Source: Thermoleophilia bacterium
GTDB taxonomy: Bacteria > Actinomycetota > Thermoleophilia > RBG-16-64-13
Assembly: GCA_027493445.1 (NCBI GenBank)
Contig: JAOSKU010000001.1
Span: forward strand, 2,128,822 to 2,192,821
Length of the DNA stretch: 64,000 nt
Reading direction: 5' to 3'
Below are positions 35,425 to 42,758 of this stretch, one piece after another. Position 1 is the first letter of the stretch; each line of letters starts with the position of its first letter. The position numbers were made by a program, and so were the translations under genes. The notes under the pieces were generated by a model that made no database searches, was not told the origin of the DNA, and saw nothing but the letters and a program-made list of their open reading frames with translations.

Positions 35425-36141
35425 CTAGGCGGCGTCCTCGTCCATGAAGCCCCTGGTCTTGCTGGTGTCCACCGGAATACCGGGGCCCATGGTGCTCGTG
35501 ATCGTGATGGAACGCAGGTACTTGCCCTTGGCGGCGGCAGGCTTCACGCGGACGATCTCCTCGAGTAGCTCGCCGTAGTTCTCCACCAGGAGCCGCTCCT
35601 CGAATGACTTCTTGCCGAAGATCAGGTGGACCACGCCGAACTTGTCGGTACGGTACTCGATCTTACCCGCCTTGGTATCCTTGACGGCTTTGCCCACGTC
35701 GAAGGTGACAGTACCGGCTTTGGGGTTCGGCATGAGTCCCCGAGGACCGAGTACACGCCCCAGCTTACCCACCACCCCCATCATGTCCGGGGTGGCGATG
35801 GCCGCGTCGAAATCGAGCATGCCTCCTTCTACCTGGGCGGCCAGGTCCTCGGCACCGACGATGTCCGCGCCCGCATCCATCGCCTCCTGGGCCTTGTCGC
35901 CCTTGGCGAAGACGGCGACGCGCATGGTCTTGCCGGTGCCGTGGGGCAGCATTAGGGTGCCGCGCACCAGCTGGTCGGCGTGCCGGGGATTGATGCCCAG
36001 CTTGATGTGGACCTCCATGGTCTCGTCGAAGCGGGCGGTCTCCATGGCCTTGAGGAGACGGACTGCCTCCAGCGGACTGTAGACGCGCCCGGGATCGATG
36101 GCGCGCCGGGCTTCCTGGGATAGCTTGGACGTCTTGCTCAT
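35425..36141 (-). CDS. rplA: 50S ribosomal protein L1
   Basis: Forms the L1 stalk at the E-site; in other bacteria it represses the L11 operon. 238 residues from the ATG at 36141 (AGGAGG upstream), with the L1 signature [20 protein letters not shown]. The longer frame upstream has no support. Confidence 0.96.
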   Translation of the reverse strand: MSKTSKLSQEARRAIDPGRVYSPLEAVRLLKAMETARFDETMEVHIKLGINPRHADQLVRGTLMLPHGTGKTMRVAVFAKGDKAQEAMDAGADIVGAEDLAAQVEGGMLDFDAAIATPDMMGVVGKLGRVLGPRGLMPNPKAGTVTFDVGKAVKDTKAGKIEYRTDKFGVVHLIFGKKSFEERLLVENYGELLEEIVRVKPAAAKGKYLRSITITSTMGPGIPVDTSKTRGFMDEDAA

Positions 36142-36260
36142 GCTCGTGCCTCCTGGTGGTGCCTGCGGGCCCGCGCCCTCCCACCGTTCACGGCCCACCT
36201 ACGGGGATGGGCCACTCTTCCAGCGCCGGCGGGCATCCCACCGGCTCCCCAACCGGGTCT

Positions 36261-36683
36261 CTACTCGACTATCACACCCATGCTGCGGGCCGTACCGGCC
36301 AAGATGTTCATGGCCGCCTCCACATCGTTGGCGTTCAGATCGGGCAGCTTGGTCTCGGCGATCTGACGCAGCTGGTCGGGCGAGATCTTGCCCACTTTCT
36401 CCTTGCGGGGACTGCCTGAGCCCTTGGCGATGCCCGCCGCCTGCCTGATGAGAACCGCTGCCGGGGGTGTCTTCAACACGAAGGTGAACGAGCGGTCCTC
36501 GAAGACCGTGATCTCCACTGGGATGACCGTGCCCGTCTTGTCCTGCGTCTGAGCGTTGTACGCCTTGCAGAACTCCATGATGTTCACACCGTGCTGACCG
36601 AGCGCGGGGCCTACCGGCGGAGCCGGGTTGGCCTGGCCCGCGTTGATCTGCAGCTTGATGACCGCCTTGACTTTCTTTGCCAC
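36261..36683 (-). CDS. rplK: 50S ribosomal protein L11
   Basis: GTPase-centre protein, thiopeptide target. 140 residues from a GTG with GGAGAGA upstream; contains [20 protein letters not shown] and the C-terminal [20 protein letters not shown]. The 119 bases to rplA hold no obvious hairpin. Confidence 0.96.
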   Translation of the reverse strand: MAKKVKAVIKLQINAGQANPAPPVGPALGQHGVNIMEFCKAYNAQTQDKTGTVIPVEITVFEDRSFTFVLKTPPAAVLIRQAAGIAKGSGSPRKEKVGKISPDQLRQIAETKLPDLNANDVEAAMNILAGTARSMGVIVE

Positions 36684-36739
36684 GTCGTCTCTCCAGTGGG
36701 ATCTCGTCCGGATGCCCGGTGACCCGGCTCGTTTCTTAC

Positions 36740-37264
36740 CTAGACCTTCTTCACCTGCTCGAAACCGAGCTCGGTCGGAGTGTCCCGCCCGAAGATCGAG
36801 ACCATCACCTTGAGCTTGCTCTGCTCGGCGTTGACCTCGGCCACCTCTCCGGTGAAGTCGCTGAGTGGGCCGCTGACCACCCGCACCTGGTCGCCCACCG
36901 AGAACTCGGCCTTGGCCTTGGGCTTCTCGGCCGTGGAGGTGTGCAGAATGCGGTCGACCTCAGCCGGGCTGAGGGGCGTGGGCTTGTTGTCGGAGCCCAC
37001 GAAACCGGTGACCCCAGGCGTGTTCTTGACCAACGACCACGACTCGTCGGTGAGGATCATGCGCACCAAGATGTATCCGGGGAAGATGCGTCGTTCGACC
37101 TGCACCTTCTCCCCGCCCTTGGTCTCGACCACCTGCTCGGTGGGGACGACGATGTCCTCGAAGTACTCCACCTGGCCCATCGACTGGATGCGGTGCTCGA
37201 GATTCGCTCGGGCCTTGTTCTCGTGGCCCGAGTACGTATTGATGACGTACCACTTCGCCTGCAT
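36740..37264 (-). CDS. nusG: Transcription termination/antitermination protein NusG
   Basis: Couples RNA polymerase to Rho or to the ribosome. 174 residues: NGN domain with [20 protein letters not shown] and the C-terminal KOW domain with [20 protein letters not shown]. Lies between secE and rplK, the universal order. Confidence 0.97.
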   Translation of the reverse strand: MQAKWYVINTYSGHENKARANLEHRIQSMGQVEYFEDIVVPTEQVVETKGGEKVQVERRIFPGYILVRMILTDESWSLVKNTPGVTGFVGSDNKPTPLSPAEVDRILHTSTAEKPKAKAEFSVGDQVRVVSGPLSDFTGEVAEVNAEQSKLKVMVSIFGRDTPTELGFEQVKKV

Positions 37265-37299
37265 CTATCGGGTCCTATTCCTCGGCGCTTCGACGCGGA

Positions 37300-37605
37300 T
37301 CATCCGAGGCGGGCCAGGCTGACCAGTCTGGACCAAACCACGTCAAGAACACCGATATACGCCGCCGCGATGGCCACCGCGATCAGGACGACCCAGGTCG
37401 CCTGGATCAGTTCGGGACGGGGCGGCCAGGTGACTTTGCCCATCTCGACCCTGACCTCGCGCAAGAAGCGGCGGGGGCTGCGGCCCTGGGTGCCGGCGGC
37501 GGGGACCGGTCGCGGGCTGCGCTGCACAGCCGCAGCCGGCTTGGCCCCTGCCTTGGTCGTGGTCTTGGTCGTTGTTCTCGCCATGGTGCTCGATGCGCCT
37601 TTCAT
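37300..37605 (-). CDS. secE: Preprotein translocase subunit SecE
   Basis: Clamp subunit of the Sec translocon. 101 residues: Ala/Lys/Thr-rich N-terminus, the amphipathic stretch RFLREVRVEMGKVTWPPRPE that is diagnostic, and one membrane helix (ATWVVLIAVAIAAAYIGVLD). Start could be the ATG at 37605 or, with AAAGG upstream at some distance, the ATG at 37584 (MARTTTK). The tRNA-Trp gene ends ten bases upstream, leaving little leader for the first. Confidence 0.93.
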   Translation of the reverse strand: MKGASSTMARTTTKTTTKAGAKPAAAVQRSPRPVPAAGTQGRSPRRFLREVRVEMGKVTWPPRPELIQATWVVLIAVAIAAAYIGVLDVVWSRLVSLARLG

Positions 37606-37615
37606 AAGAAAGAAC

Positions 37616-37691
37616 TGGCAGGGCAGGAGGGATTCGAACCCCCAACATCCGGTTTTGGAGACCGGCGCTCTACCGTTGGAGCTACTGCCCT
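37616..37691 (-). tRNA. tRNA-Trp (anticodon CCA)
   Basis: 76 bases including an encoded CCA. Acceptor AGGGCAG/CTGCCCT, D-arm TAGCTCCAACGGTAGAGC, anticodon stem CCGGT/ACCGG around CTCCAAA, T-arm GGGGGTTCGAATCCC. Transcribed with secE-nusG, a common neighbour. Confidence 0.96.
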
Positions 37692-37746
37692 GCGTGACTC
37701 CGTGAGGAAAGTAGCGGCCCCTGAATCCCGAGGGTGGGTCCCGTCG

Positions 37747-37896
37747 CTACTTGGTTTCCTTGTGCAAGGTGTGCGAGCCGCACCACTTGCAGAACTTCTG
37801 CAGCTCGATCCGTTCAGGATCGTTGCGTTTGTTCTTCATCGTCGTGTAGTTGCGGCGCTTGCATTCCTGACACGCCATCGTCACGCGTACCCGCAT
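37747..37896 (-). CDS. rpmG: 50S ribosomal protein L33
   Basis: 49 residues read by hand between tRNA-Met and tRNA-Trp. Starts [20 protein letters not shown] and ends [16 protein letters not shown], with two CxxC pairs, so this is the zinc-binding (C+) L33. The rpmG-trnW-secE-nusG order is common in Actinomycetota and Firmicutes. Confidence 0.95.
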   Translation of the reverse strand: MRVRVTMACQECKRRNYTTMKNKRNDPERIELQKFCKWCGSHTLHKETK

Positions 37897-37930
37897 TACT
37901 TCACCTAACCCTACCTATAGATGATCCAGC

Positions 37931-37959
37931 ATGCTACCACAGCCCAAATCGAAACCCAA
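37931..37959 (-). promoter_or_regulatory. Promoter for rpmG-tRNA-Trp-secE-nusG
   Basis: On the minus strand TTGGGT (37954-37959) and TAGCAT (37931-37936) are 17 bases apart, with the start point about 30 bases before the rpmG ATG. Both boxes are off consensus at one or two places. Confidence 0.6.
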
Positions 37960-38001
37960 GGCAGCGACCCCCGTCGAGGGCCGCACCCTGGGAGGACGAA
38001 C

Positions 38002-38078
38002 TGGTAGCGGCGCAGGGACTCGAACCCCGGACTCGCGGATTATGATTCCGCTGCTCTGACCAACTGAGCTACGCCGCC
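38002..38078 (-). tRNA. tRNA-Met (anticodon CAT)
   Basis: 77 bases with encoded CCA. Acceptor GGCGGCG pairs CGCCGCT (first pair G-T), D-arm TAGCTCAGTTGGTCAGAGC, anticodon stem GCGGA/TCCGC around ATCATAA. It lacks the three G-C pairs of an initiator, so it is an elongator Met (an Ile tRNA read through lysidine is the alternative). Confidence 0.92.
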
Positions 38079-38102
38079 GTGCTTGGCACTCGTGCGCCAG
38101 AA

Positions 38103-38175
38103 AGCCTCCAATCGGATTCGAACCGATGACCCCTTCCTTACCATGGAAGTGCTCTGCCAGCTGAGCTATGGAGGC
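38103..38175 (-). tRNA. tRNA-Thr (anticodon GGT)
   Basis: 73 bases, no encoded CCA. Acceptor GCCTCCA/TGGAGGC, anticodon stem CTTCC/GGAAG around ATGGTAA, T-arm ATCGGTTCGAATCCGAT. Confidence 0.95.
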
Positions 38176-38224
38176 CCGTCGCCGGGCGGGCGATGCACCA
38201 CCTCGGACCCAGAAGAGTGGAGAG

Positions 38225-38306
<82 letters not shown>

Positions 38307-38335
38307 AAGGCATCTGACCCCTGGGGCGAATGCGC

Positions 38336-38364
38336 ATGATACCGGAGGGCATTTCCCATTTCAA
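38336..38364 (-). promoter_or_regulatory. Promoter for the tRNA-Tyr/Thr/Met cluster
   Basis: On the minus strand TTGAAA (38359-38364) and TATCAT (38336-38341) are 17 bases apart, about 30 bases before tRNA-Tyr. Confidence 0.7.
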
Positions 38365-38516
38365 GAAAGGCGAGAGGCGCATGTGGACCGGGTGCACGCG
38401 GGCGCCTCTGGTACGGTGCGGGCACCCCCCGGAGAACGGGGTCTACCCGTCCAGACGGAGAGCCCGAAGCCGCTTGGCCGGTGACGCGCCCACCCGATAG
38501 CGGCCCGAGAAAGCCA

Positions 38517-38546
38517 GGACCCCGGCGCTGCCACTCGCCGGGGTCC
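38517..38546 (-). terminator. Terminator hairpin after the small secreted protein
   Basis: GGACCCCGGCG and CGCCGGGGTCC pair around an eight-base loop; the minus strand then reads TGGCTTTCTC, a weak U-rich tail. A near copy lies at 39,049, so this cassette has been duplicated. Confidence 0.7.
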
Positions 38547-38588
38547 CGTTCAGAAGGAGGAGATGGAATGGAAAACGAAGGGGGAGCT

Positions 38589-38807
38589 TCAGGCGGCCGG
38601 CATGCCGGCGCACATGTCGGGAGCCATGGGGCAGCTGTAGGGCACCTTCATGTGCCCGGGCGTGCCCATGGTCGCGCAGTGAGCCGTGTGAAGACCGGCT
38701 TGTGCCGCGGCGGGGGTCGTAGGCGCCGCCAGGGCCGGACCGGCAACGAACGCCAGAAGCGCCAGAGCCACGACCATGATCAGAAGAGTCCGAGAGATGT
38801 GTCGCAC
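38589..38807 (-). CDS. Small secreted Met/Cys/His-rich protein
   Basis: 72 residues from a GTG with AAGGAGGA upstream. The first 27 residues are a signal peptide (MRHISRTLLIMVVALALLAF then VAGPALAAP). The mature part is about 45 residues with C-rich and Met-rich pattern HCATMGTPGHMKVPYSCPMA and DMCAGMPAA: three Cys, two or more His and several Met, which suggests metal binding, copper being the natural guess. I do not recognise the family. It has its own promoter with a dyad operator and its own terminator. Confidence 0.75.
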   Translation of the reverse strand: MRHISRTLLIMVVALALLAFVAGPALAAPTTPAAAQAGLHTAHCATMGTPGHMKVPYSCPMAPDMCAGMPAA

Positions 38808-38890
38808 CGTGCTGTTCCTCCTTGCCGCCGGTTCGCCCGGCCGGCCTGTAGACTATCCGTCATCCGGGCGCGTGGCCAGCGGACGCTGAC

Positions 38891-38919
38891 ATACTACTAT
38901 GCTCAGTAGTAGCTGTGAA
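38891..38919 (-). promoter_or_regulatory. Promoter with dyad operator for the small secreted protein
   Basis: On the minus strand TTCACA (38914-38919) and TAGTAT (38891-38896) are 17 bases apart. The dyad TACTACT-n6-AGTAGTA (38892-38911) fills the spacer and overlaps the -10. TACTAC/GTAGTA half-sites resemble operators of the BlaI/CopY family. No such regulator is in the window. Confidence 0.7.
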
Positions 38920-39048
38920 CGGCCGGGCGCGCGCCTTGACCAAACCTTTACAGTCGCTCTTGCGACGCACCGCAGGGCCGCGGTTCTCAATCGGCCCGCC
39001 GGTGCGCCCGGGAGCGCGCAAAGACCCCGATCCCCGCGCGAAATCAGC

Positions 39049-39131
39049 GGGACCCCGGCGCTGCCACTTCGCCGGGGCCCCGTGATGAAGGAGGAGGGTG
39101 AGAGGGAGCTTTCCTTCAGTCGAAGCTCCTG
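39049..39131 (-). ncRNA. Candidate small RNA from a duplicated promoter-terminator cassette
   Basis: A promoter with dyad operator (39138-39166) would start transcription near 39131. About 50 bases later lies a 12-bp hairpin (39049-39060 with 39070-39081), almost the same as the terminator at 38517. Between them the minus strand reads CTCCCTCTCACCCTCCTCCT, complementary to Shine-Dalgarno sequences, and no gene. It may be a small RNA of about 80 bases, or simply what is left after the gene of a second cassette was lost. Confidence 0.45.
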
Positions 39132-39137
39132 GGTTTC

Positions 39138-39166
39138 ATACTACTACATACCGTAGTAGACGCCAA
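39138..39166 (-). promoter_or_regulatory. Second promoter with the same dyad operator
   Basis: On the minus strand TTGGCG (39161-39166) and TAGTAT (39138-39143) are 17 bases apart. CTACTAC-n5-GTAGTAG (39141-39159) lies in the spacer, matching the operator at 38892. The two sites should answer the same repressor. Confidence 0.65.
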
Positions 39167-39219
39167 GGGGAATCTGTGCTCATCCACTTGGAGGAGCGAT
39201 CACTTCGACAGACCACGTA

Positions 39220-39247
39220 TTGACATTCATCGATATTGCGCTATGAT
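39220..39247 (+). promoter_or_regulatory. Promoter and operator of the arsR-type gene
   Basis: TTGACA (39220-39225) and TATGAT (39242-39247), spacing 16. TCATCGATAT (39227-39236) in the spacer recurs in reverse complement before the next gene, so it is the likely binding site of the encoded repressor. The start codon at 39254 falls at the expected +1, which makes the mRNA leaderless. Confidence 0.75.
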
Positions 39248-39253
39248 GACCCC

Positions 39254-39622
39254 ATGCAATCCGATGGCCCGATTCCCAGGCTCGAGGAAACCCCCGGCGG
39301 GTGCTGCGGAGGCGGATCCGCCCCCGGGCTACCTCTCGAGCGCGCAACCGACCTCAGCGAGAGCCTGCAGGTGCTCGGCCACCCTATCCGCCTTCAGATC
39401 CTCGACATCCTGGCCCGTCGCGGAGGGGAGGTCTGCGTGTGCGACTTGGAAGCCGCCCTTCCCGTCAAGCAGCCCACGGTATCGCACCACCTCCGCATCC
39501 TTCGGGAGGCCGGGCTGGTGGGAGCCGAGCGTCGCGGCCAGTGGGCCCACTACTATGTATGTCCCGACGCGCTCAGCGCCGTCGAGACTGAGATCCGGGC
39601 CTGGTTCCAGTCCGTCGGATGA
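39254..39622 (+). CDS. ArsR/SmtB-family metalloregulator
   Basis: 122 residues from the ATG at 39254 (the longer frame starts inside the -10 box). Winged-helix repressor: DLSESLQVLGHPIRLQILDI, then GGEVCVCDLE with the CxC pair typical of As(III)-sensing ArsR, the recognition helix KQPTVSHHLRILREAGLVGA, and the wing ending HYYV. A second Cys cluster GGCCGGG near the N-terminus may add ligands. A run of eight T follows the stop. No arsenical efflux gene remains nearby. Confidence 0.9.
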   Translation: MQSDGPIPRLEETPGGCCGGGSAPGLPLERATDLSESLQVLGHPIRLQILDILARRGGEVCVCDLEAALPVKQPTVSHHLRILREAGLVGAERRGQWAHYYVCPDALSAVETEIRAWFQSVG

Positions 39623-39642
39623 CGCCCCATTTTTTTTCTACC

Positions 39643-39668
39643 ATATATCGATGAGTATCGATAGAGGA
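39643..39668 (+). promoter_or_regulatory. Second ArsR-type operator
   Basis: ATATCGATGA (39645-39654), the reverse complement of the site in the arsR promoter, followed by GTATCGATAG. It lies just before GAGGAGG and the GTG of the next frame, so that gene was once under the same control. Confidence 0.6.
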
Positions 39669-39675
39669 GGAGACC

Positions 39676-39888
39676 GTGGAAAGCTGGCAGATTCTGCATA
39701 CCATCGCCCGCCAGGAGGCCGCGCAGCGGGCGCGGGACGGCGAGGCCCGGTACGTTCTGCGGGCCAGCCCGAGGAATCCGAAGCCGGGTTGGGCGCGTTC
39801 AGGGCCCGGCGACTCCGAGGGCCGGGCGAATGAAGGTTTCGGAGATCACGCACCGGGCCGGACGCCTCTTACTCATCCCTGCTGCTGA
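39676..39888 (+). CDS. Short unrecognised protein, probably a truncated ars-linked gene
   Basis: 70-residue frame starting at a GTG with an excellent GAGGAGG seven bases upstream and an ArsR-type operator before it. The start MESWQILHTIARQEAAQRAR looks like a real N-terminus; the rest (Pro/Gly/Arg rich, ending THPCC) looks like out-of-frame read-through. I take it as the 5' stub of a gene cut by deletion. Function unknown. Confidence 0.4.
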   Translation: MESWQILHTIARQEAAQRARDGEARYVLRASPRNPKPGWARSGPGDSEGRANEGFGDHAPGRTPLTHPCC

Positions 39889-39906
39889 GGGGATCGTCAA
39901 TGGTTT

Positions 39907-40011
39907 GTGCCACAGCCTGTCACCGTCGGCCAGGCCTGCGAGAGCGACTTCGCCGCCGTGATCGACCTCTTGCGCGAGGCGGGTCTTCCCCCCGGTCGTA
40001 TCCCTTCTTGA
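39907..40011 (+). pseudogene. Remnant of a GNAT acetyltransferase (ArsN-like start)
   Basis: From a GTG the frame reads VTVGQACESDFAAVIDLLRE then AGLPPGRIPS and stops after 34 residues. The pattern (acidic residue, AxxxLLxxAGLP) is that of the first helix of GNAT enzymes, including the ArsN type seen in arsenic operons. The rest of the domain is missing. Confidence 0.4.
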
Positions 40012-40094
40012 CAGCCGGCACCCAGCCTTGTAGCGTCCTCGGGGCGACTGTCCGCCGCCCAGCCGTCGCGAGCGGCTAGAGCAATTGCGTCGCC

Positions 40095-40163
40095 CGGTCC
40101 ACGGGAGCAGGTGGACCGTTCTTCGTCGTCTGGCAGGGGGAAAGTCCGGGTCCAGAGGCCCGG
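40095..40163 (+). promoter_or_regulatory. Structured leader of the aldehyde oxidoreductase gene
   Basis: Two stems: CGGTCCAC/GTGGACCG (40095-40118) followed by TTCTTCG, and CCGGG/CCCGG (40146-40163), ending shortly before the ribosome-binding site at 40171. I could not match it to the known molybdenum/tungsten cofactor motif, but the position is right for a cofactor- or metal-sensing leader. Confidence 0.35.
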
Positions 40164-40186
40164 CCGCCAAGGGAAAGGACGTCAAC

Positions 40187-41899
40187 ATGAGCAAGATCCT
40201 GCGCGTCGACCTGACCTCGGGCCGCTCCGAGGCCACCGAGGCGAATGCCGCCGAGGCCCGCATGGGCGGTCGCGGCCTCATCGCCGCGATCCTCGGGGCC
40301 GAAGTAGACCCGGCGGCGGATCCGCTGGGGCCCGAGAACGTCCTGGTGCTGGCAACCGGACTGCTGGCCGGCACCTCGGTCCCCAACAGCGGCCGGCTCT
40401 CGGTGGGCGGCAAGAGCCCGCTCACCGGCGGCATCAAGGAAGCGAACTCGGGAGGGACCGCCGCGCGGAGACTGGCCGGACTGGGCATGAAAGCGGTCGC
40501 CTTCTCTGGAGCCGCCCCCGAGCTCAGCCTGGTGCACATCACCAGCGAAGGCACCGATATCCGCCCGGCTCCGCAGCTGGCCGGGCTGGGGACTTATGAG
40601 ACCACGGCCCGCCTGCGGGAGGAGTACGGCGAGCGGGCGGGCATCGTCTGCATCGGTCCCGCCGGAGAGATGCAGCTCAAGGCGGCCGCCGTGATCGTAA
40701 GCTCCCCCGACGGCCGTCCGCGGTCGGCCTCACGCGGCGGGCTGGGAGCCGTGATGGGCGCCAAGAACATCAAAGCCGTGGTGGTGGACGACACCGGCGG
40801 CCCCGGGGTCGCCGTGGCCCACCCCGAGGCTCTCAAGGCCGCGACAAGCACGTATTCCGAGGCGATCCGCGCCCACGGCTTCGCCCAGGGGCTTGGGGCC
40901 ATGGGCACGGGCATGCTCATCAACGTGGCCAACAGCATGGGCTGCCTGGCCACCAAGAGCTACTCCGCCGGCAGCTTCGACTCGGCCGAGGCCATCAGTG
41001 GTGAGGAGATGCACGGGCGCATGACCAGCCGACCGAACGCACAGACGAGTCACCGCTGCATGGCCGGATGCCTCATCAATTGCTCCCAGGTCTATACCGA
41101 CGAGCAGGGCGAGGAGATCACGTCAGGGTTCGAGTTCGAGAGCCTCACCCTGCTGGGCGCCAACTGCGCCATCAGCGACCTCGACCAGGTGGCCCGTCTC
41201 GACCGTCTCTGCGACGATCTGGGGCTCGACACCATCGAGACGGGAGCCGCCCTGGGGGTGGCCATGGAAGGCGGCATGCTCCCCTGGGGAGACGGGGCGG
41301 CGGCGATCGCGCTGCTGAACGGGCTCCCCGCGGGCGCGGCGAACAGCCTCCTCATCGGCAACGGCTGCGTGGCGACCGGGCAGGCCTTGGACGTCGAGCG
41401 CATCCCGGCCGTCAAGGGTCAGAGCCTGGCCGCTTGGGAGCCCCGGGTGCTCAAAGGCACGGGCGTCACTTACGCCACCAGCCCCATGGGCGCCGACCAC
41501 ACCTGCGGGAACGCGCTCCCCAGCCCGAATCTCCCGGAGTACAATCCGAGCTCGGCCGAAGGTCAGGCCCAGATATCCCAGTTCCTCCAGTCCTTCTTCG
41601 CGGGGATCGACACCCTGGGACTCTGCCTGTTCGCCGCCATACCATCGCTCGACGACCCGTCGTTCCAGGATACCCTAGCCCAGGCCGTTACCGCCGTTAC
41701 CGGGGAGCCTACCGGCGAGGGCTACCTGATCGCCCTGGGAGCCGAGGTGGTAAGGGCCGAGAAAGCCTTCAACCGGGCGGCCGGCTTCACCGCCGCCGAC
41801 GACCGCCTCCCGGCCTTCATGGCCGTGGAAGCCCTGCCCCCGAGCGGTAACGTTTTCGACGTGAGCGAAGCAGACCTGGACAGCGTCTTCGCCGACTGA
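40187..41899 (+). CDS. Aldehyde:ferredoxin oxidoreductase family protein
   Basis: Tungsten-pterin enzyme that oxidises aldehydes to acids with ferredoxin as acceptor. 570 residues from the ATG at 40187 (GGGAAAGGA upstream), slightly shorter than the usual 600. N-terminal domain with LRVDLTSGR and MGGRGLIAAIL; pterin-binding stretch GLGAVMGAKNIKAVVV; [4Fe-4S] ligands HRCMAGCLINCS and a fourth Cys in MGADHTCGN; FEFESLTLLGANCAI is also typical. No accessory ferredoxin or cofactor gene is adjacent, so the substrate is open. Points to an anaerobic or facultative life. Confidence 0.92.
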   Translation: MSKILRVDLTSGRSEATEANAAEARMGGRGLIAAILGAEVDPAADPLGPENVLVLATGLLAGTSVPNSGRLSVGGKSPLTGGIKEANSGGTAARRLAGLGMKAVAFSGAAPELSLVHITSEGTDIRPAPQLAGLGTYETTARLREEYGERAGIVCIGPAGEMQLKAAAVIVSSPDGRPRSASRGGLGAVMGAKNIKAVVVDDTGGPGVAVAHPEALKAATSTYSEAIRAHGFAQGLGAMGTGMLINVANSMGCLATKSYSAGSFDSAEAISGEEMHGRMTSRPNAQTSHRCMAGCLINCSQVYTDEQGEEITSGFEFESLTLLGANCAISDLDQVARLDRLCDDLGLDTIETGAALGVAMEGGMLPWGDGAAAIALLNGLPAGAANSLLIGNGCVATGQALDVERIPAVKGQSLAAWEPRVLKGTGVTYATSPMGADHTCGNALPSPNLPEYNPSSAEGQAQISQFLQSFFAGIDTLGLCLFAAIPSLDDPSFQDTLAQAVTAVTGEPTGEGYLIALGAEVVRAEKAFNRAAGFTAADDRLPAFMAVEALPPSGNVFDVSEADLDSVFAD

Positions 41900-41908
41900 C
41901 GACTCAGC

Positions 41909-41946
41909 CCCGAAGGGGTCCTCACAACTCTGAGAACCCCTTCGGG
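41909..41946. terminator. Hairpin after the aldehyde oxidoreductase gene
   Basis: CCCGAAGGGGT and ACCCCTTCGGG pair over 11 bp with a 16-base loop, ten bases past the stop. No T-run follows, so termination strength is uncertain. Confidence 0.6.
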
Positions 41947-42438
41947 CGGGCCGATCGAGGTCGTACTCCGCTCCGTCCGCCTGCGTGATCCGGTTGGGGC
42001 GACCCGACTTTGGGGCGCCGGTTGGCGATGTAGCAGTCGTGGACGCAGATCCGCGTCCCGACGTGGTCGCCGCTGCATCGTCCCCGGCTCGCCGATGGCA
42101 GGCGGACAGCACGGCGGGTGAGCCAGCGCCGCCCGCGTTCTCATCGACCGGGGTGAGAGGACCCCGGAGCTCGAGGGCGGACGTGACTTCCCCGCCCTTG
42201 AGGTGATCACGAGCCATCATCCTTCGGCCGGATCCTTGATGGCTGGGCTCGCCAGGAATCCCACCACCACCACCTGGCGAGGTGTTTCGTTCCCTGGAAG
42301 TGTTCGGAGTCTGCTGCCGAACGCGTACGGACGGAGGTCTTGGACAAGGCTAGGACCCGAAGCCCGGTTGAAGCATGCGCCTCGCGTTACGGGGGTGCTC
42401 CTACGGACTACTCGCGCTTCCGGAGAGGCCCGTGTCGC
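41947..42438. other. About 490 bases without a recognisable gene
   Basis: Open frames exist on both strands (for example 41985-42206 plus) but have no ribosome-binding site, no family likeness and Arg/Pro/Ser-rich composition. The minus strand at 42,220-42,290 encodes a hydrophobic-looking VVVGFLASPAIKDPAEG that may be the tail of a lost gene. I see no repeat element here. Confidence 0.4.
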
Positions 42439-42451
42439 AGTACAATGTACT
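42439..42451 (+). promoter_or_regulatory. Promoter/operator of the toxin-antitoxin pair
   Basis: AGTACAATGTACT is a 5-bp-arm palindrome that contains the -10 box TACAAT; TTCCGG 17 bases upstream is a weak -35. The layout fits autorepression by the antitoxin. Confidence 0.55.
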
Positions 42452-42481
42452 ACTAAAGGCGTACGGACAAGGGCGTTGCCG

Positions 42482-42727
42482 ATGGCTACACTCGATTCGA
42501 GATTGGAGATTCGGCTCGACAGACCCACTCGCGATCGCCTCGAACGGACCGCGGCCCAACGCGGGACGACCGTGGCTGCACTGGCGCGGGAGGCGATCAG
42601 GCAGCTACTGGAAGAGGGAGGGGTGGATCGGGAACTCGTGGCTTTGGAGGAGGCTCTCACCCTGGGGACTCCTGTGCCCGAGGACCCGCAGGAGCTGGCT
42701 CGGGAGCTCGACCGGAGATTCGAATGA
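42482..42727 (+). CDS. Ribbon-helix-helix antitoxin (VapB-like)
   Basis: 81 residues from the ATG at 42482. RLEIRLDRPTRDRLERTAAQ and GTTVAALAREAIRQLLEEGG form the beta strand and two helices of an RHH/CopG domain; the C-terminal half is acidic and would wrap the toxin. Ends 31 bases before the PIN gene. Confidence 0.8.
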   Translation: MATLDSRLEIRLDRPTRDRLERTAAQRGTTVAALAREAIRQLLEEGGVDRELVALEEALTLGTPVPEDPQELARELDRRFE

Positions 42728-42758
42728 CCTGCCGGCACTGTGACGTGTTGGGGGTTCG

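Noticed and set aside
38481..38909. Plus-strand open frame of 142 codons over the small secreted protein.
   Set aside because: It is antisense to a gene with a signal peptide, ribosome-binding site, promoter and terminator, and has Arg/Gly-rich antisense-type composition.
40125..40165. RNase P RNA-like GGGAAAGTCCGGG string before the aldehyde oxidoreductase gene.
   Set aside because: Only this short string is present; the several hundred bases and other conserved parts of RNase P RNA are absent.
41675..42220. Minus-strand open frame of 181 codons after the aldehyde oxidoreductase gene.
   Set aside because: Overlaps the coding 3' end of that gene on the other strand, lacks a ribosome-binding site and shows no family features.
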